Assembly (NCBI GenBank): GCA_018716305.1
Contig: DVKB01000019.1
Location: 1-64,000, forward strand
Length of the DNA: 64,000 nt
From: Candidatus Scatomonas merdigallinarum
Lineage (GTDB): Bacteria; Bacillota; Clostridia; Lachnospirales; Lachnospiraceae
Reading direction: 5' to 3'
Shown: positions 25,215 through 33,081 of the stretch, piece by piece
Position numbering within the stretch: the first letter of the stretch is position 1
Layout of the letters: the number at the start of each line of letters is the position of its first letter
Notes under the pieces: generated by a model
Seen by the model: only the letters and a program-made list of their open reading frames with translations
What the model was told of the DNA's origin: nothing
Database searches by the model: none
Translations under genes and position numbers: made by a program

Positions 25215-26467
25215 ATCTGAAAAAGAAGCCGGTTACCGGCATGAAGGATATCCTGCCCCGGGAGATGGCCATCCGGGATTACTGTATCGGCCTTATTAAA
25301 GAGACCTACAGGAGCTTTGGCTTTTCTTCCATGGAGACTCCCTGCGTGGAGCACATCGAGAACCTGAACAGCAAGCAGGGCGGGGAAAACGAAAAGCTGA
25401 TCTTCAAGATCTTAAAAAGAGGAGAGAAGCTGAAGCTGGATACCGCGAAAAGCGAGGCGGATCTGGTGGACGGCGGTCTGCGGTACGATCTGACCGTGCC
25501 TCTGTGCCGGTATTACGCCAACAATGCCAACGATCTTCCCGCTCCTTTTAAAGCTTTGCAGATGGGCAATGTGTGGAGGGCGGACCGGCCCCAGAGAGGC
25601 AGATACCGCCAGTTTATGCAGTGCGACATCGACATCCTGGGCGAGGCGTCCAATCTGGCGGAGATCGAGCTGATCCTGGCCACCACCACCCTGCTGGGCA
25701 GGCTGGAATTTAAGAATTTCACCATCCGCATCAATGACCGGCGGATCCTGAAAGCCATGGCGGCCTACAGCGGTTTCCCGGAAGAATCCTATGATACGGT
25801 GTTCATCATTCTGGATAAGATGGACAAGATCGGCATGGAGGGAGTTTCGGAGGAACTGAAAGGGGAAGGATTCCCGGCGGAGACCGTGGAGAAATATCTG
25901 GAGCTGTTCAAAGCGGTTACAGCGGATACCGCGGGGGTGGCTTACCTGAAGGAGAAGCTTGCGGGCTTCCTGGATCCGGAGTACGCCGACGGTCTGATCA
26001 CCATTATGAACAGCGTGGAGGCGGTGAAATCCGCGGATTTCCGCATCGCCTTCGATCCCACTCTGGTCCGGGGCATGTCCTATTACACCGGCCCCATTTT
26101 TGAGATCGCCATGGACGAGTACGGCGGAAGCGTAGGCGGCGGCGGCCGCTACGATGAGATGATCGGCAAGTTTACCGGACAGAACACCCCGGCCTGCGGA
26201 TTTTCCATCGGCTTTGAGCGGATCATCCTGCTGCTGCTGGAGAGGGATTTCCAGATCCCGGGGGCGGCGGAGAAGAAAGCCTATCTGCTGGACAAAAAGC
26301 TGCCGGCGGAAGCCATGGAGAAGATCATTGCCAGAGCTATGGAGGAGAGACGCCGGGGCGTGCAGGTGAATCTGGCCGTCATGAAGAAAAATAAGAAATT
26401 CCAGAAGGAACAGCTGGAAGCTGAAGGCTATACGGAAATCGAAGAAATATACGCCGACCGGATCTGA
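25211..26467 (+). CDS. hisS: Histidyl-tRNA synthetase
   Basis: 418-residue class II aminoacyl-tRNA synthetase. Motif 2 lies in GNVWRADRPQRGRYRQFMQ and the histidine-specific loops in LVRGMSYYTGPIFE and GGGGRYDEMIG; motif 3 is CGFSIGFERI. The N-terminal KPVTGMKDILP is typical. The start overlaps the previous stop by 4 nt. It is followed 27 nt later by aspS, a conserved hisS-aspS pair in Firmicutes. No T-box leader is visible ahead of the pair. Confidence 0.97.
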   Translation: MNLKKKPVTGMKDILPREMAIRDYCIGLIKETYRSFGFSSMETPCVEHIENLNSKQGGENEKLIFKILKRGEKLKLDTAKSEADLVDGGLRYDLTVPLCRYYANNANDLPAPFKALQMGNVWRADRPQRGRYRQFMQCDIDILGEASNLAEIELILATTTLLGRLEFKNFTIRINDRRILKAMAAYSGFPEESYDTVFIILDKMDKIGMEGVSEELKGEGFPAETVEKYLELFKAVTADTAGVAYLKEKLAGFLDPEYADGLITIMNSVEAVKSADFRIAFDPTLVRGMSYYTGPIFEIAMDEYGGSVGGGGRYDEMIGKFTGQNTPACGFSIGFERIILLLLERDFQIPGAAEKKAYLLDKKLPAEAMEKIIARAMEERRRGVQVNLAVMKKNKKFQKEQLEAEGYTEIEEIYADRI

Positions 26468-26494
26468 GGGACGGCAGGAGATGGAGGAACCAAA

Positions 26495-28285
26495 ATGGCA
26501 GAATCAATGAAGGGAATGCACCGCTCCCACCGCTGCGGGGAAGTGACAGAAGCGCTCATCGGGTCGAAAGTGACCCTTATGGGTTGGGTGCAGAAAAGCA
26601 GAAATAAAGGCGGCATTATCTTTGTGGACTTAAGAGACCGCTCCGGCATTATGCAGCTGATCTTTGAGAACGGCAGCATCGATGAGGCGGGCTTTGAAAA
26701 GGCGGGAAAACTCCGCAGCGAGTTTGTCATCGCCGTTACCGGCACGGTGGAGCGGCGCTCCGGGGCCGTCAATGAGAACCTGAAGACCGGCACCATGGAG
26801 GTGCGGGTGGATTACCTGAGAGTTCTTTCCGAGTCTGAGACTCCCCCCTTCCCGGTGGAGGAGAACAGCAAGACCAAGGAGGAGATCCGGCTGAAATACC
26901 GCTACCTGGATCTGCGCCGTCCGGATCTGCAGAGAAACCTTATGCTCCGGTCCCAGGTGGCTACCCTGACCCGGAAATTTATGGCGGAGGAGGGCTTCCT
27001 GGAGATCGAGACCCCCATGCTCTGCAAGAGCACTCCGGAGGGAGCCAGAGATTATCTGGTGCCCAGCCGGGTTCATCCCGGCAGCTTTTACGCCCTGCCC
27101 CAGTCACCCCAGCTGTTCAAGCAGCTGCTCATGTGCTCCGGCTATGACCGCTACATTCAGATCGCCCGCTGCTTCCGGGACGAGGATCTCCGGGCGGACC
27201 GTCAGCCGGAATTTACCCAGATCGATATGGAGCTTTCCTTCGTGGATGTGGACGATGTCATCGACGTCAATGAGAGACTGCTGGCGTATCTGTTCAAAGA
27301 GGCTCTGGGAGTGGAGGTGTCCCTTCCCATCCAGAGAATGACCTGGCAGGAGGCCATGGACCGTTTCGGCTCCGACAAGCCGGATCTGCGGTTCGGCATG
27401 GAACTGAAGAATGTATCCGAAGCAGTGAAAGATTTTGAATTCGGAGTGTTCCAGAGCGCGCTGGCTCTGAAGGACGGCTCTGTCCGGGGCATTAACGCCA
27501 AGGGCCAGGGAGCTATGCCCAGAAAGAAGATCGACAAGCTGGTGGAGTTCGCCAAGGGCTACGGGGCCAAGGGTCTGGCCTACATTGCCATCCAGGAGGA
27601 CGGCACCGCCAAATCTTCCTTTGCCAAGTTCCTGAAAGAAGGAGAGATGGAATCCCTGATCGCCGCCATGGAGGGACAGCCGGGAGACCTGCTGCTCTTC
27701 GCCGCGGACAAAAATAAGATCGTCTGGAATGTGCTGGGAGCTCTCCGCCTGCATCTGGCAGAGGAGCTGGGGCTCCTGGACAAAAATGAATTCAGATTCG
27801 TTTGGATCACAGAGTTCCCCCTGCTGGAGTGGTCCGATGAGGAAAACCGTTTTATGGCCATGCATCATCCCTTCACCATGCCTATGGAGGAGGACTGGGA
27901 CAAGATCGATTCCGATCCCGGCAGCGTCCGGGCCAAGGCCTACGACATTGTTCTTAACGGCAACGAGATCGGCGGAGGTTCCGTCAGAATCCATCAGGAC
28001 GACATCCAGGAGAAGATGTTTGAAGTTCTGGGCTTTACCAAAGAGCAGGCCTGGGATCAGTTCGGCTTCCTGCTCAGCGCCTTCAAGTACGGAGTTCCCC
28101 CTCACGCGGGACTGGCCTACGGCCTGGACCGGCTGGTGATGCTGATGGCAAAACAGGACTCCATCCGGGACGTCATCGCCTTCCCCAAGGTGAAAGACGC
28201 CTCCGATCTGATGTGCGAAGCTCCCTCCCGGGTGGATGAGAAGCAGCTGCAGGAGCTGGGGATCCGCATCGCGGAAGAAGAATAA
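26495..28285 (+). CDS. aspS: Aspartyl-tRNA synthetase
   Basis: 596-residue bacterial-type class IIb synthetase. An N-terminal OB anticodon-binding domain (about 1-110) is followed by the catalytic core with motif 2 near IARCFRDEDLRADRQPEFTQ, the bacterial GAD insertion (about 290-420) and motif 3 near the end (GLAYGLDRLVML). Length and domain order are normal. Whether it is discriminating or also charges tRNA-Asn cannot be judged from this window. It is the last gene before a strong terminator. Confidence 0.97.
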   Translation: MAESMKGMHRSHRCGEVTEALIGSKVTLMGWVQKSRNKGGIIFVDLRDRSGIMQLIFENGSIDEAGFEKAGKLRSEFVIAVTGTVERRSGAVNENLKTGTMEVRVDYLRVLSESETPPFPVEENSKTKEEIRLKYRYLDLRRPDLQRNLMLRSQVATLTRKFMAEEGFLEIETPMLCKSTPEGARDYLVPSRVHPGSFYALPQSPQLFKQLLMCSGYDRYIQIARCFRDEDLRADRQPEFTQIDMELSFVDVDDVIDVNERLLAYLFKEALGVEVSLPIQRMTWQEAMDRFGSDKPDLRFGMELKNVSEAVKDFEFGVFQSALALKDGSVRGINAKGQGAMPRKKIDKLVEFAKGYGAKGLAYIAIQEDGTAKSSFAKFLKEGEMESLIAAMEGQPGDLLLFAADKNKIVWNVLGALRLHLAEELGLLDKNEFRFVWITEFPLLEWSDEENRFMAMHHPFTMPMEEDWDKIDSDPGSVRAKAYDIVLNGNEIGGGSVRIHQDDIQEKMFEVLGFTKEQAWDQFGFLLSAFKYGVPPHAGLAYGLDRLVMLMAKQDSIRDVIAFPKVKDASDLMCEAPSRVDEKQLQELGIRIAEEE

Positions 28286-28312
28286 AAGATTGTTTATAAA
28301 TTATGATTTTTT

Positions 28313-28350
28313 AAGGGCATCCCGGAAGATTCGTTCCGGGATGCCCTTTT
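28313..28350 (+). terminator. Intrinsic terminator after aspS
   Basis: AAGGGCATCCCGGAA, loop GATTCG, TTCCGGGATGCCCTTTT: a 15-bp perfect stem with a U tail, 27 nt after the aspS stop. It ends the core operon. The remaining bases to 28486 hold no gene. Confidence 0.9.
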
Positions 28351-28486
28351 ATCGATTGTCTTGTAATATACTTCCGCCTCAAAATGGCGTAAACACGCAT
28401 TTTTTCAATTCTGGGAGAAACCTGACAAAGCATTCCTGTTTATGCGACAGATTGTGCGAAACCTCTGCCACACGATTTGCCCCATA

Positions 28487-28516
28487 TTGACTGAAAGAAG
28501 AATTTCAAGTTATCAT
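28487..28516 (+). promoter_or_regulatory. Promoter of the HTH gene with nearby inverted repeat
   Basis: TTGACT at 28487-28492, an 18-bp spacer and TATCAT at 28511-28516. A short inverted repeat TTTCA-n8-TGAAA overlaps the -10 and could be a self-binding site for the HTH protein encoded just downstream. Confidence 0.55.
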
Positions 28517-28535
28517 GAAATAAGAGGTGTTTCGT

Positions 28536-29990
28536 ATGTCGGTATTATCGAAGAAATTATCATATTTTGTGGAACAGCGCAAGCAGAGCATTGTTGAGCT
28601 GGCAAAAAGAAGCGGGATTGAGCGGTCTACCCTGTACCAGTATCTGAAAGGGAAACGGCCCATGCAGAACCGCGGGCATCTTGACACAATTATGTCCTGG
28701 CTGCATCTGACCCCGGATGAGAGAGCAGAAATCCTGGAAGCTTACGAAATCGATCAGGTCGGCATTCGTACGTACAGACGGCGCCGCAGAGTAAAAGAAA
28801 TTCTGAATTCCCTGCTGACGGTCGAGGAGATCGAGGGGAAGCCGCAGCCTGCTCCCTTCCGGACAGGCCGGGACGAGAAAATATCCAGGAGTTTGATCTG
28901 CGGAGAACTGGAGGTCAATCGGGCCATCCATGAAGTGGTGCGCGATGCAGCGGCGTACGGCCACGAATTGAAGCTCCTGGCTCAGCCGGATTATAGCGAA
29001 CTGTTAGAGGCTTTGACCCTGTTCAGGAGCAGAGAGAAAGGCCCGAAGGTGATACAGGTGATCTGTATGGAGGCGGACAGTGGGCAGGACGGATGCAGCA
29101 ATCTGGATATGATCGGCTGGATTTTGCGTTATGGCGTAGGGATCTATCGTTATGAGCCCAGGTATTTCTATGGGAAAATCAGCGAACATTATGGAAGTAT
29201 GAATGTTTTTCCGTATCTGGTTGTTACAGAGCATTATGCGTTTCAGATATCAACAGATCGAAAAAAAGCTATTCTGCATAGTGATCCCGATTTTGTTCTC
29301 TGTTTTCAGGAAGTATTCCGTCAGATATATCAGCAGAGCCAGCCGCTGCTGATCAGCATGGACAGCTTTCGCGGGCAGCAGGCGCAGTGGGCTCTGCAAT
29401 TTGCTGAGACAATGGATTTTTCAAATACTATTGAAGTCTGTTCTGGACTTTGCACCATACAGTTCTGGGATGAAGAGCTTATCCGTACCTATATAAATAA
29501 AGAACTGCCGGACTATGAAAAAACAGCGCAGGAATACATCGCTTATACATCGGCCCTGTATCAGGCAAAAAGGCGAGGGCAGATTACTGTTCTGATGAAC
29601 GCTTCCTTTGCGGAGGAATTTATAAAAACCGGCGTTTTCCGGGAATATCCGGGAAGTTTCTTTTCAAAGCCTGTTTCCCGGGAAGACAGGAAAAAGCTGA
29701 TAGACCGCATATTGGAAGCCGCAGATGAAGGTTGGTATCATGTCCGCATGATCGATGCGGAGGATTTTCCCTTGAGCTATCGGTGGGAAATTCTCATGCA
29801 GCGCGATCTCAGTCTGTTGTTTCAGTATTCCTTTTATAATCAGTTTCGCGTCTTTCAGTTTTTGGAATCGGATATTTTGGATGCGGTATATGATTTCCTG
29901 GAAAATCTCGCCGCAGGGCCGGGTACGCTGGATGAGGAGACTTCTGTCGGGTTTCTGCGGAAATGGTCCCGTCGATATCTGGAAGAGTAA
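28536..29990 (+). CDS. HTH-domain protein of unknown function
   Basis: 484-residue protein with an N-terminal XRE/Cro-like helix-turn-helix (about 1-60; SIVELAKRSGIERSTLYQYL is the core) and a long C-terminal region of about 420 residues that I do not recognise. It could sense a ligand or peptide, since large HTH-plus-C-terminal regulators of this size are common in Lachnospiraceae. The ATG at 28536 follows AGAGGTG. It is followed 35 nt later by a lipoprotein gene, perhaps cotranscribed. Base composition appears more AT-rich than the core genes, suggesting an accessory origin. Confidence 0.7.
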   Translation: MSVLSKKLSYFVEQRKQSIVELAKRSGIERSTLYQYLKGKRPMQNRGHLDTIMSWLHLTPDERAEILEAYEIDQVGIRTYRRRRRVKEILNSLLTVEEIEGKPQPAPFRTGRDEKISRSLICGELEVNRAIHEVVRDAAAYGHELKLLAQPDYSELLEALTLFRSREKGPKVIQVICMEADSGQDGCSNLDMIGWILRYGVGIYRYEPRYFYGKISEHYGSMNVFPYLVVTEHYAFQISTDRKKAILHSDPDFVLCFQEVFRQIYQQSQPLLISMDSFRGQQAQWALQFAETMDFSNTIEVCSGLCTIQFWDEELIRTYINKELPDYEKTAQEYIAYTSALYQAKRRGQITVLMNASFAEEFIKTGVFREYPGSFFSKPVSREDRKKLIDRILEAADEGWYHVRMIDAEDFPLSYRWEILMQRDLSLLFQYSFYNQFRVFQFLESDILDAVYDFLENLAAGPGTLDEETSVGFLRKWSRRYLEE

Positions 29991-30025
29991 AGGAGAAAGC
30001 TAAAAAATAATCAGGAGGATTTCTT

Positions 30026-30862
30026 ATGAAAAAGAAAATGCTGCTGCAGGTGTACTTGTTGTGTATGACAGCAGGGCTGTCCGGCTGCGGCGCTCTCGGG
30101 AGAAACTTGTCTTCGGAGGCAGGTGAAAGTCTGACTGCACAGACGGCAAAGGACGCAGAGGAGGAACAGGAAACAACCGACAGGGAGGAGTTGGAACCGG
30201 AAACGACACAAAACCAGGAACCTTCCAAAGAAGTATGGCTTCCGGTTTCGGAGATTACCGTCAATACCAGAGGCAGCTACCGGGAATTTTCTCTGGAATA
30301 TGACAGCCAGGGGTTTCTGGCAGGCGGTATGGAGCTGGTATCTGTGGATACAGCGGAACGGGCAGATGCTGAGAGCTGCACACTGGAATTTACCTGCGAT
30401 GAAGATGGACGTCCGACGGAGATGATTATGACAGGGGAAGACGGGACAAGATCCACCGTCAGGTATTCCTATGATGAGGAAGGAATGCTGACCAGCATGA
30501 ACGGCGGAGGTTTCCGGAGTAGTTTTTCCTATGAATACGATGCGGAAGGCCGTGTGTCGACAAGGACCCATCTTGGAGCAGACGGTTCCGTTAGCGGTTA
30601 CCGGGTTTTTACATATGATGATGCGGGCAATATTCTGAGCCAGACCCGCCTGACAGCAGACGGGGAGACGGATGACAGGTATTCTTATACTTTTCTCTAT
30701 GAGTATGAGGAAAACGGATTGGTTAGCCGCAGGCAGATGTACTGCGAATCGGAGCTGATTTTTGACACGACTTATATTTATGAGCTGATTCAGGTGCCGG
30801 AAAGCTTTGACGAAACCCAGCCCTATGCGGTTTCTTATATAGATTCTTCGATTACGTATTAG
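30026..30862 (+). CDS. Lipoprotein with YD/RHS-like repeats
   Basis: 278-residue predicted lipoprotein. Lipobox LSGC lies at about residues 19-22, then an acidic linker (to about 70), then at least four repeats of the YD/RHS type: YSYDEEGMLTSM, YEYDAEGRVSTRT, FTYDDAGNILSQT and YEYEENGLVSRRQ. Such repeats form beta-strand shells in wall-associated or toxin-like proteins. No toxin tip or RHS core is present, so it is more likely a surface or sensing protein. AGGAGG lies 7 nt before the ATG. Function unknown. Confidence 0.75.
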   Translation: MKKKMLLQVYLLCMTAGLSGCGALGRNLSSEAGESLTAQTAKDAEEEQETTDREELEPETTQNQEPSKEVWLPVSEITVNTRGSYREFSLEYDSQGFLAGGMELVSVDTAERADAESCTLEFTCDEDGRPTEMIMTGEDGTRSTVRYSYDEEGMLTSMNGGGFRSSFSYEYDAEGRVSTRTHLGADGSVSGYRVFTYDDAGNILSQTRLTADGETDDRYSYTFLYEYEENGLVSRRQMYCESELIFDTTYIYELIQVPESFDETQPYAVSYIDSSITY

Positions 30863-30894
30863 GCTGGAACAATCGGCAGCGGGGAGGAAAACGC

Positions 30895-31568
30895 ATGTTT
30901 TGCGGAAAATGCGGAAAGCCGCTGAGAAAGAATAAAGCGTACTGTCCGTTTTGCGGAGCTCGGAAAGGTTACCTTGACAGTTCATTCGCCGGATGCGGAG
31001 AAGGTAGGGATCTACGATGAAGGGGGAGACTGCCTTGCTGTTTTGACTTCCGCCAATCTGGACGAGGATGGCAGCTGGTCTGCGGAACTGGACATAGAGA
31101 CAGAAGAGGATACGGTTCTTTTTTTGACGGCCCGATCAGAAAATAGCTCCAGCATGCCTCTGAATCTGTATGTGACTTCTCCCATCACCGGAGATATGAT
31201 GCAGGAATGTGGGGATATTCTGCAAGAACTGACAGGCTATCTTTCACAGCAGGGTTATCAGGAGGAAGAACGGTACTTTTGCCTACAGTGAGCGGAATAA
31301 CCTGATTCTGCAATATGATACGCATATGGGTCTCAGTATCAACTATTATGGTAGAATAGAAAATGGTGATTATGTTACCGTCCATGATTTTGTGGCGGAA
31401 TATGAGGATTATTCGTATTCCAGCCCGACAGAGTGTCAGGTAGACGGACAAAGTGTGACATATGAAGAGTATCAAAAGCAGATGTCTGTTGTCACAGAAG
31501 GAATGACATTTACAGATACCGGCTATTTCCATGGGACGGATGTGTGGGAAGCTATGTATCAGAATTAA
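30895..31568 (+). pseudogene. Broken zinc-ribbon surface-protein gene
   Basis: Begins with a zinc ribbon (FCGKCGKPLR, then CPFCGA) and runs out of frame at about 30960. The next in-frame part begins V-T-L-T-V-H-S-P-D-A and continues to 31291, and a third part to 31568 ends in a different frame. The second break is a run of four T at 31277-31280; dropping one base restores a continuous reading into the third part. The first break also lacks the membrane segment expected between ribbon and outer domain, so a deletion is likely. It is probably non-functional. Sequencing error is possible for the second break but not easily for the first. Confidence 0.75.
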
Positions 31569-31575
31569 GAGTTAT

Positions 31576-31627
31576 AAAAGGTTTTTGACGGAGTCCTGAA
31601 AGGGAACATTCATCAGAAACCTTTTTT
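31576..31627 (+). terminator. Terminator after the accessory patch
   Basis: AAAAGGTTT and TGA pair with TCA and AAACCTTTT across a loop of about 25 nt, followed by U residues. It separates the accessory genes from the GntR operon. Confidence 0.6.
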
Positions 31628-31752
31628 GTCGCTGCGCTTCTTAAGGGTGAAAGTCCAAATATAACTCTTTAATGCCTGAAACAGGGCAGTCCGAAGCCTG
31701 GATGGTCAGCTATCAAAAATTGAAAACGTTTCTTAAGATTCTATGTATTTTA

Positions 31753-31784
31753 TTGACACGGGTGTATTATGTGAGATAATACAC
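31753..31784 (+). promoter_or_regulatory. Promoter with overlapping palindromic operator
   Basis: TTGACA at 31753-31758 and GATAAT at 31775-31780 (spacer 16). A perfect inverted repeat GTGTATTAT-GTGAG-ATAATACAC (31762-31784) covers the spacer and the -10. Such sites are typical of YtrA-type GntR repressors, and the first gene of the operon encodes one. Autoregulation is therefore very likely. Confidence 0.82.
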
Positions 31785-31810
31785 TTAATACGATGAAAGG
31801 GAGGACAGCC

Positions 31811-32182
31811 ATGATTTTTCTGGATTACCAGGACCGAAGGCCCATTTATGAGCAGATCGTGGAACGGTTTCAGCAGCTGATTGTCAGAGGCGCCCTGGAG
31901 CCGGGATCCCAGATGCCCTCTGTGCGCCAGATGGCGGCGGAGCTGTCTATCAATCCCAATACCATTCAGAAGGCTTACGGGGTTCTGGAACAGGAGGGTT
32001 ATATTTTTCCGGTAAAAGGGAGAGGGAGCTTTGTGGCGGAGGCTGCCGCTGTCCGGGAGAAAAGACGGCAGCTGAGCATGGATAAGCTGGACGCCTGTCT
32101 GAGAGAGGTTCGGGAGCTGGGATTCGGGCGGCAGGAATGTGTAAAAGAAGTAGATAAGATCTATGGGGAGGGACAGAGATGA
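31811..32182 (+). CDS. GntR-family (YtrA-type) repressor
   Basis: 123-residue regulator with a winged helix-turn-helix (residues about 5-75; LSINPNTIQKAYGVLEQEGY is the recognition region) and only a short C-terminal tail, as in the YtrA subfamily. These usually repress an ABC transporter operon and respond to cell-wall-active antibiotics. The ATG at 31811 follows GGGAGG; an upstream ATG at 31793 is less well placed. Its stop overlaps the ABC gene start by 4 nt (ATGA). It probably binds the palindrome at 31762-31784. Confidence 0.9.
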   Translation: MIFLDYQDRRPIYEQIVERFQQLIVRGALEPGSQMPSVRQMAAELSINPNTIQKAYGVLEQEGYIFPVKGRGSFVAEAAAVREKRRQLSMDKLDACLREVRELGFGRQECVKEVDKIYGEGQR

Positions 32183-33081
32183 TAGAAATCAGAGATCTGG
32201 AAAAAAGTTTTGGAGAGATCCGGGCGCTTCAGCATATCTCCCTCACCATCCGGGACGGAGAATTGTTCGGTGTGGTGGGAACCAACGGAGCCGGGAAAAG
32301 CACCCTGCTGAGGATTCTGGCGGGAGTGCTGCGGCAGGAGAAGGGGACCGTGCTGGTGGACGGAGAGCCGGTTTTTGAAAACGAGAAGATCAAAAGCAGG
32401 ATTTGTTTCCTGCCGGATGATCTGTGGTTTTTCCACAACGCCGCCCCTGCGGACATGGAAGATCTGTATCAGAACCTCTACGCGGCCTTCGACAGAAAAA
32501 AATTCCGGCAGCTTTGTTCCAGGTTCGGCCTGGACCGCAAGAGAAAGCTGCGGACGTTCTCCAAAGGCATGCAGAAACAGACCGCGATCTTTCTGGGAAT
32601 CTGCGCCAACACGGAGTATCTGCTCTGCGATGAGACTTTTGACGGCCTGGATCCCCTGGTCCGCCAGGAGGTGAAAAGCATGCTGGCGGTAGAACTGCTG
32701 AACCGGCAGTTTACCCCCATCGCCGCCTCACACAATCTCCGGGAACTGGAGGATATCTGCGACCATGTGGGGCTTCTCCACCGGGGCGGCATGCTGCTGT
32801 CGGAAAATCTGGAGGAAATGAAATTCCACACCCAGAAGGTGCAGTGTGTCATCGGAAGCAGAGAAAAGGAGGAGGAACTTCTCAGGGAACTGACCCTGGT
32901 CCGCTGGGAGAAGCGGGGATCTATGCTTCTGCTGGTGGCAAAAGGAACAAGGCAGGAGATTTCGGAGCGGGTGGAGAGCAAGCGTCCCGTGTTCTGGGAG
33001 GTGCTTCCCCTGTCTCTGGAAGAAATCTTTATCAGTGAAACGGAGGTGACCGGACATGACAAAAAGAGTATCAGATCTTAA
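32179..33081 (+). CDS. ABC transporter ATP-binding protein (YtrB-like)
   Basis: 300-residue ATPase subunit with Walker A GTNGAGKST (about 33-41), signature FSKGMQKQ, Walker B with LLCDETFDGLD and the H-loop in ASHNL. Start overlaps the GntR stop by 4 nt; its 3' end overlaps the permease gene by 26 nt. This layout, repressor-ATPase-permease, matches ytr-like operons. Exported substrate unknown. Confidence 0.9.
   Translation: MIEIRDLEKSFGEIRALQHISLTIRDGELFGVVGTNGAGKSTLLRILAGVLRQEKGTVLVDGEPVFENEKIKSRICFLPDDLWFFHNAAPADMEDLYQNLYAAFDRKKFRQLCSRFGLDRKRKLRTFSKGMQKQTAIFLGICANTEYLLCDETFDGLDPLVRQEVKSMLAVELLNRQFTPIAASHNLRELEDICDHVGLLHRGGMLLSENLEEMKFHTQKVQCVIGSREKEEELLRELTLVRWEKRGSMLLLVAKGTRQEISERVESKRPVFWEVLPLSLEEIFISETEVTGHDKKSIRS

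Noticed and set aside
25127-26494. T-box leader for hisS-aspS
   Set aside because: hisS overlaps the HD-GYP gene and no long leader or antiterminator is present.
28536-29990. Toxin-antitoxin pair with the adjacent lipoprotein
   Set aside because: Both proteins are far larger than usual TA components and the partner is exported.
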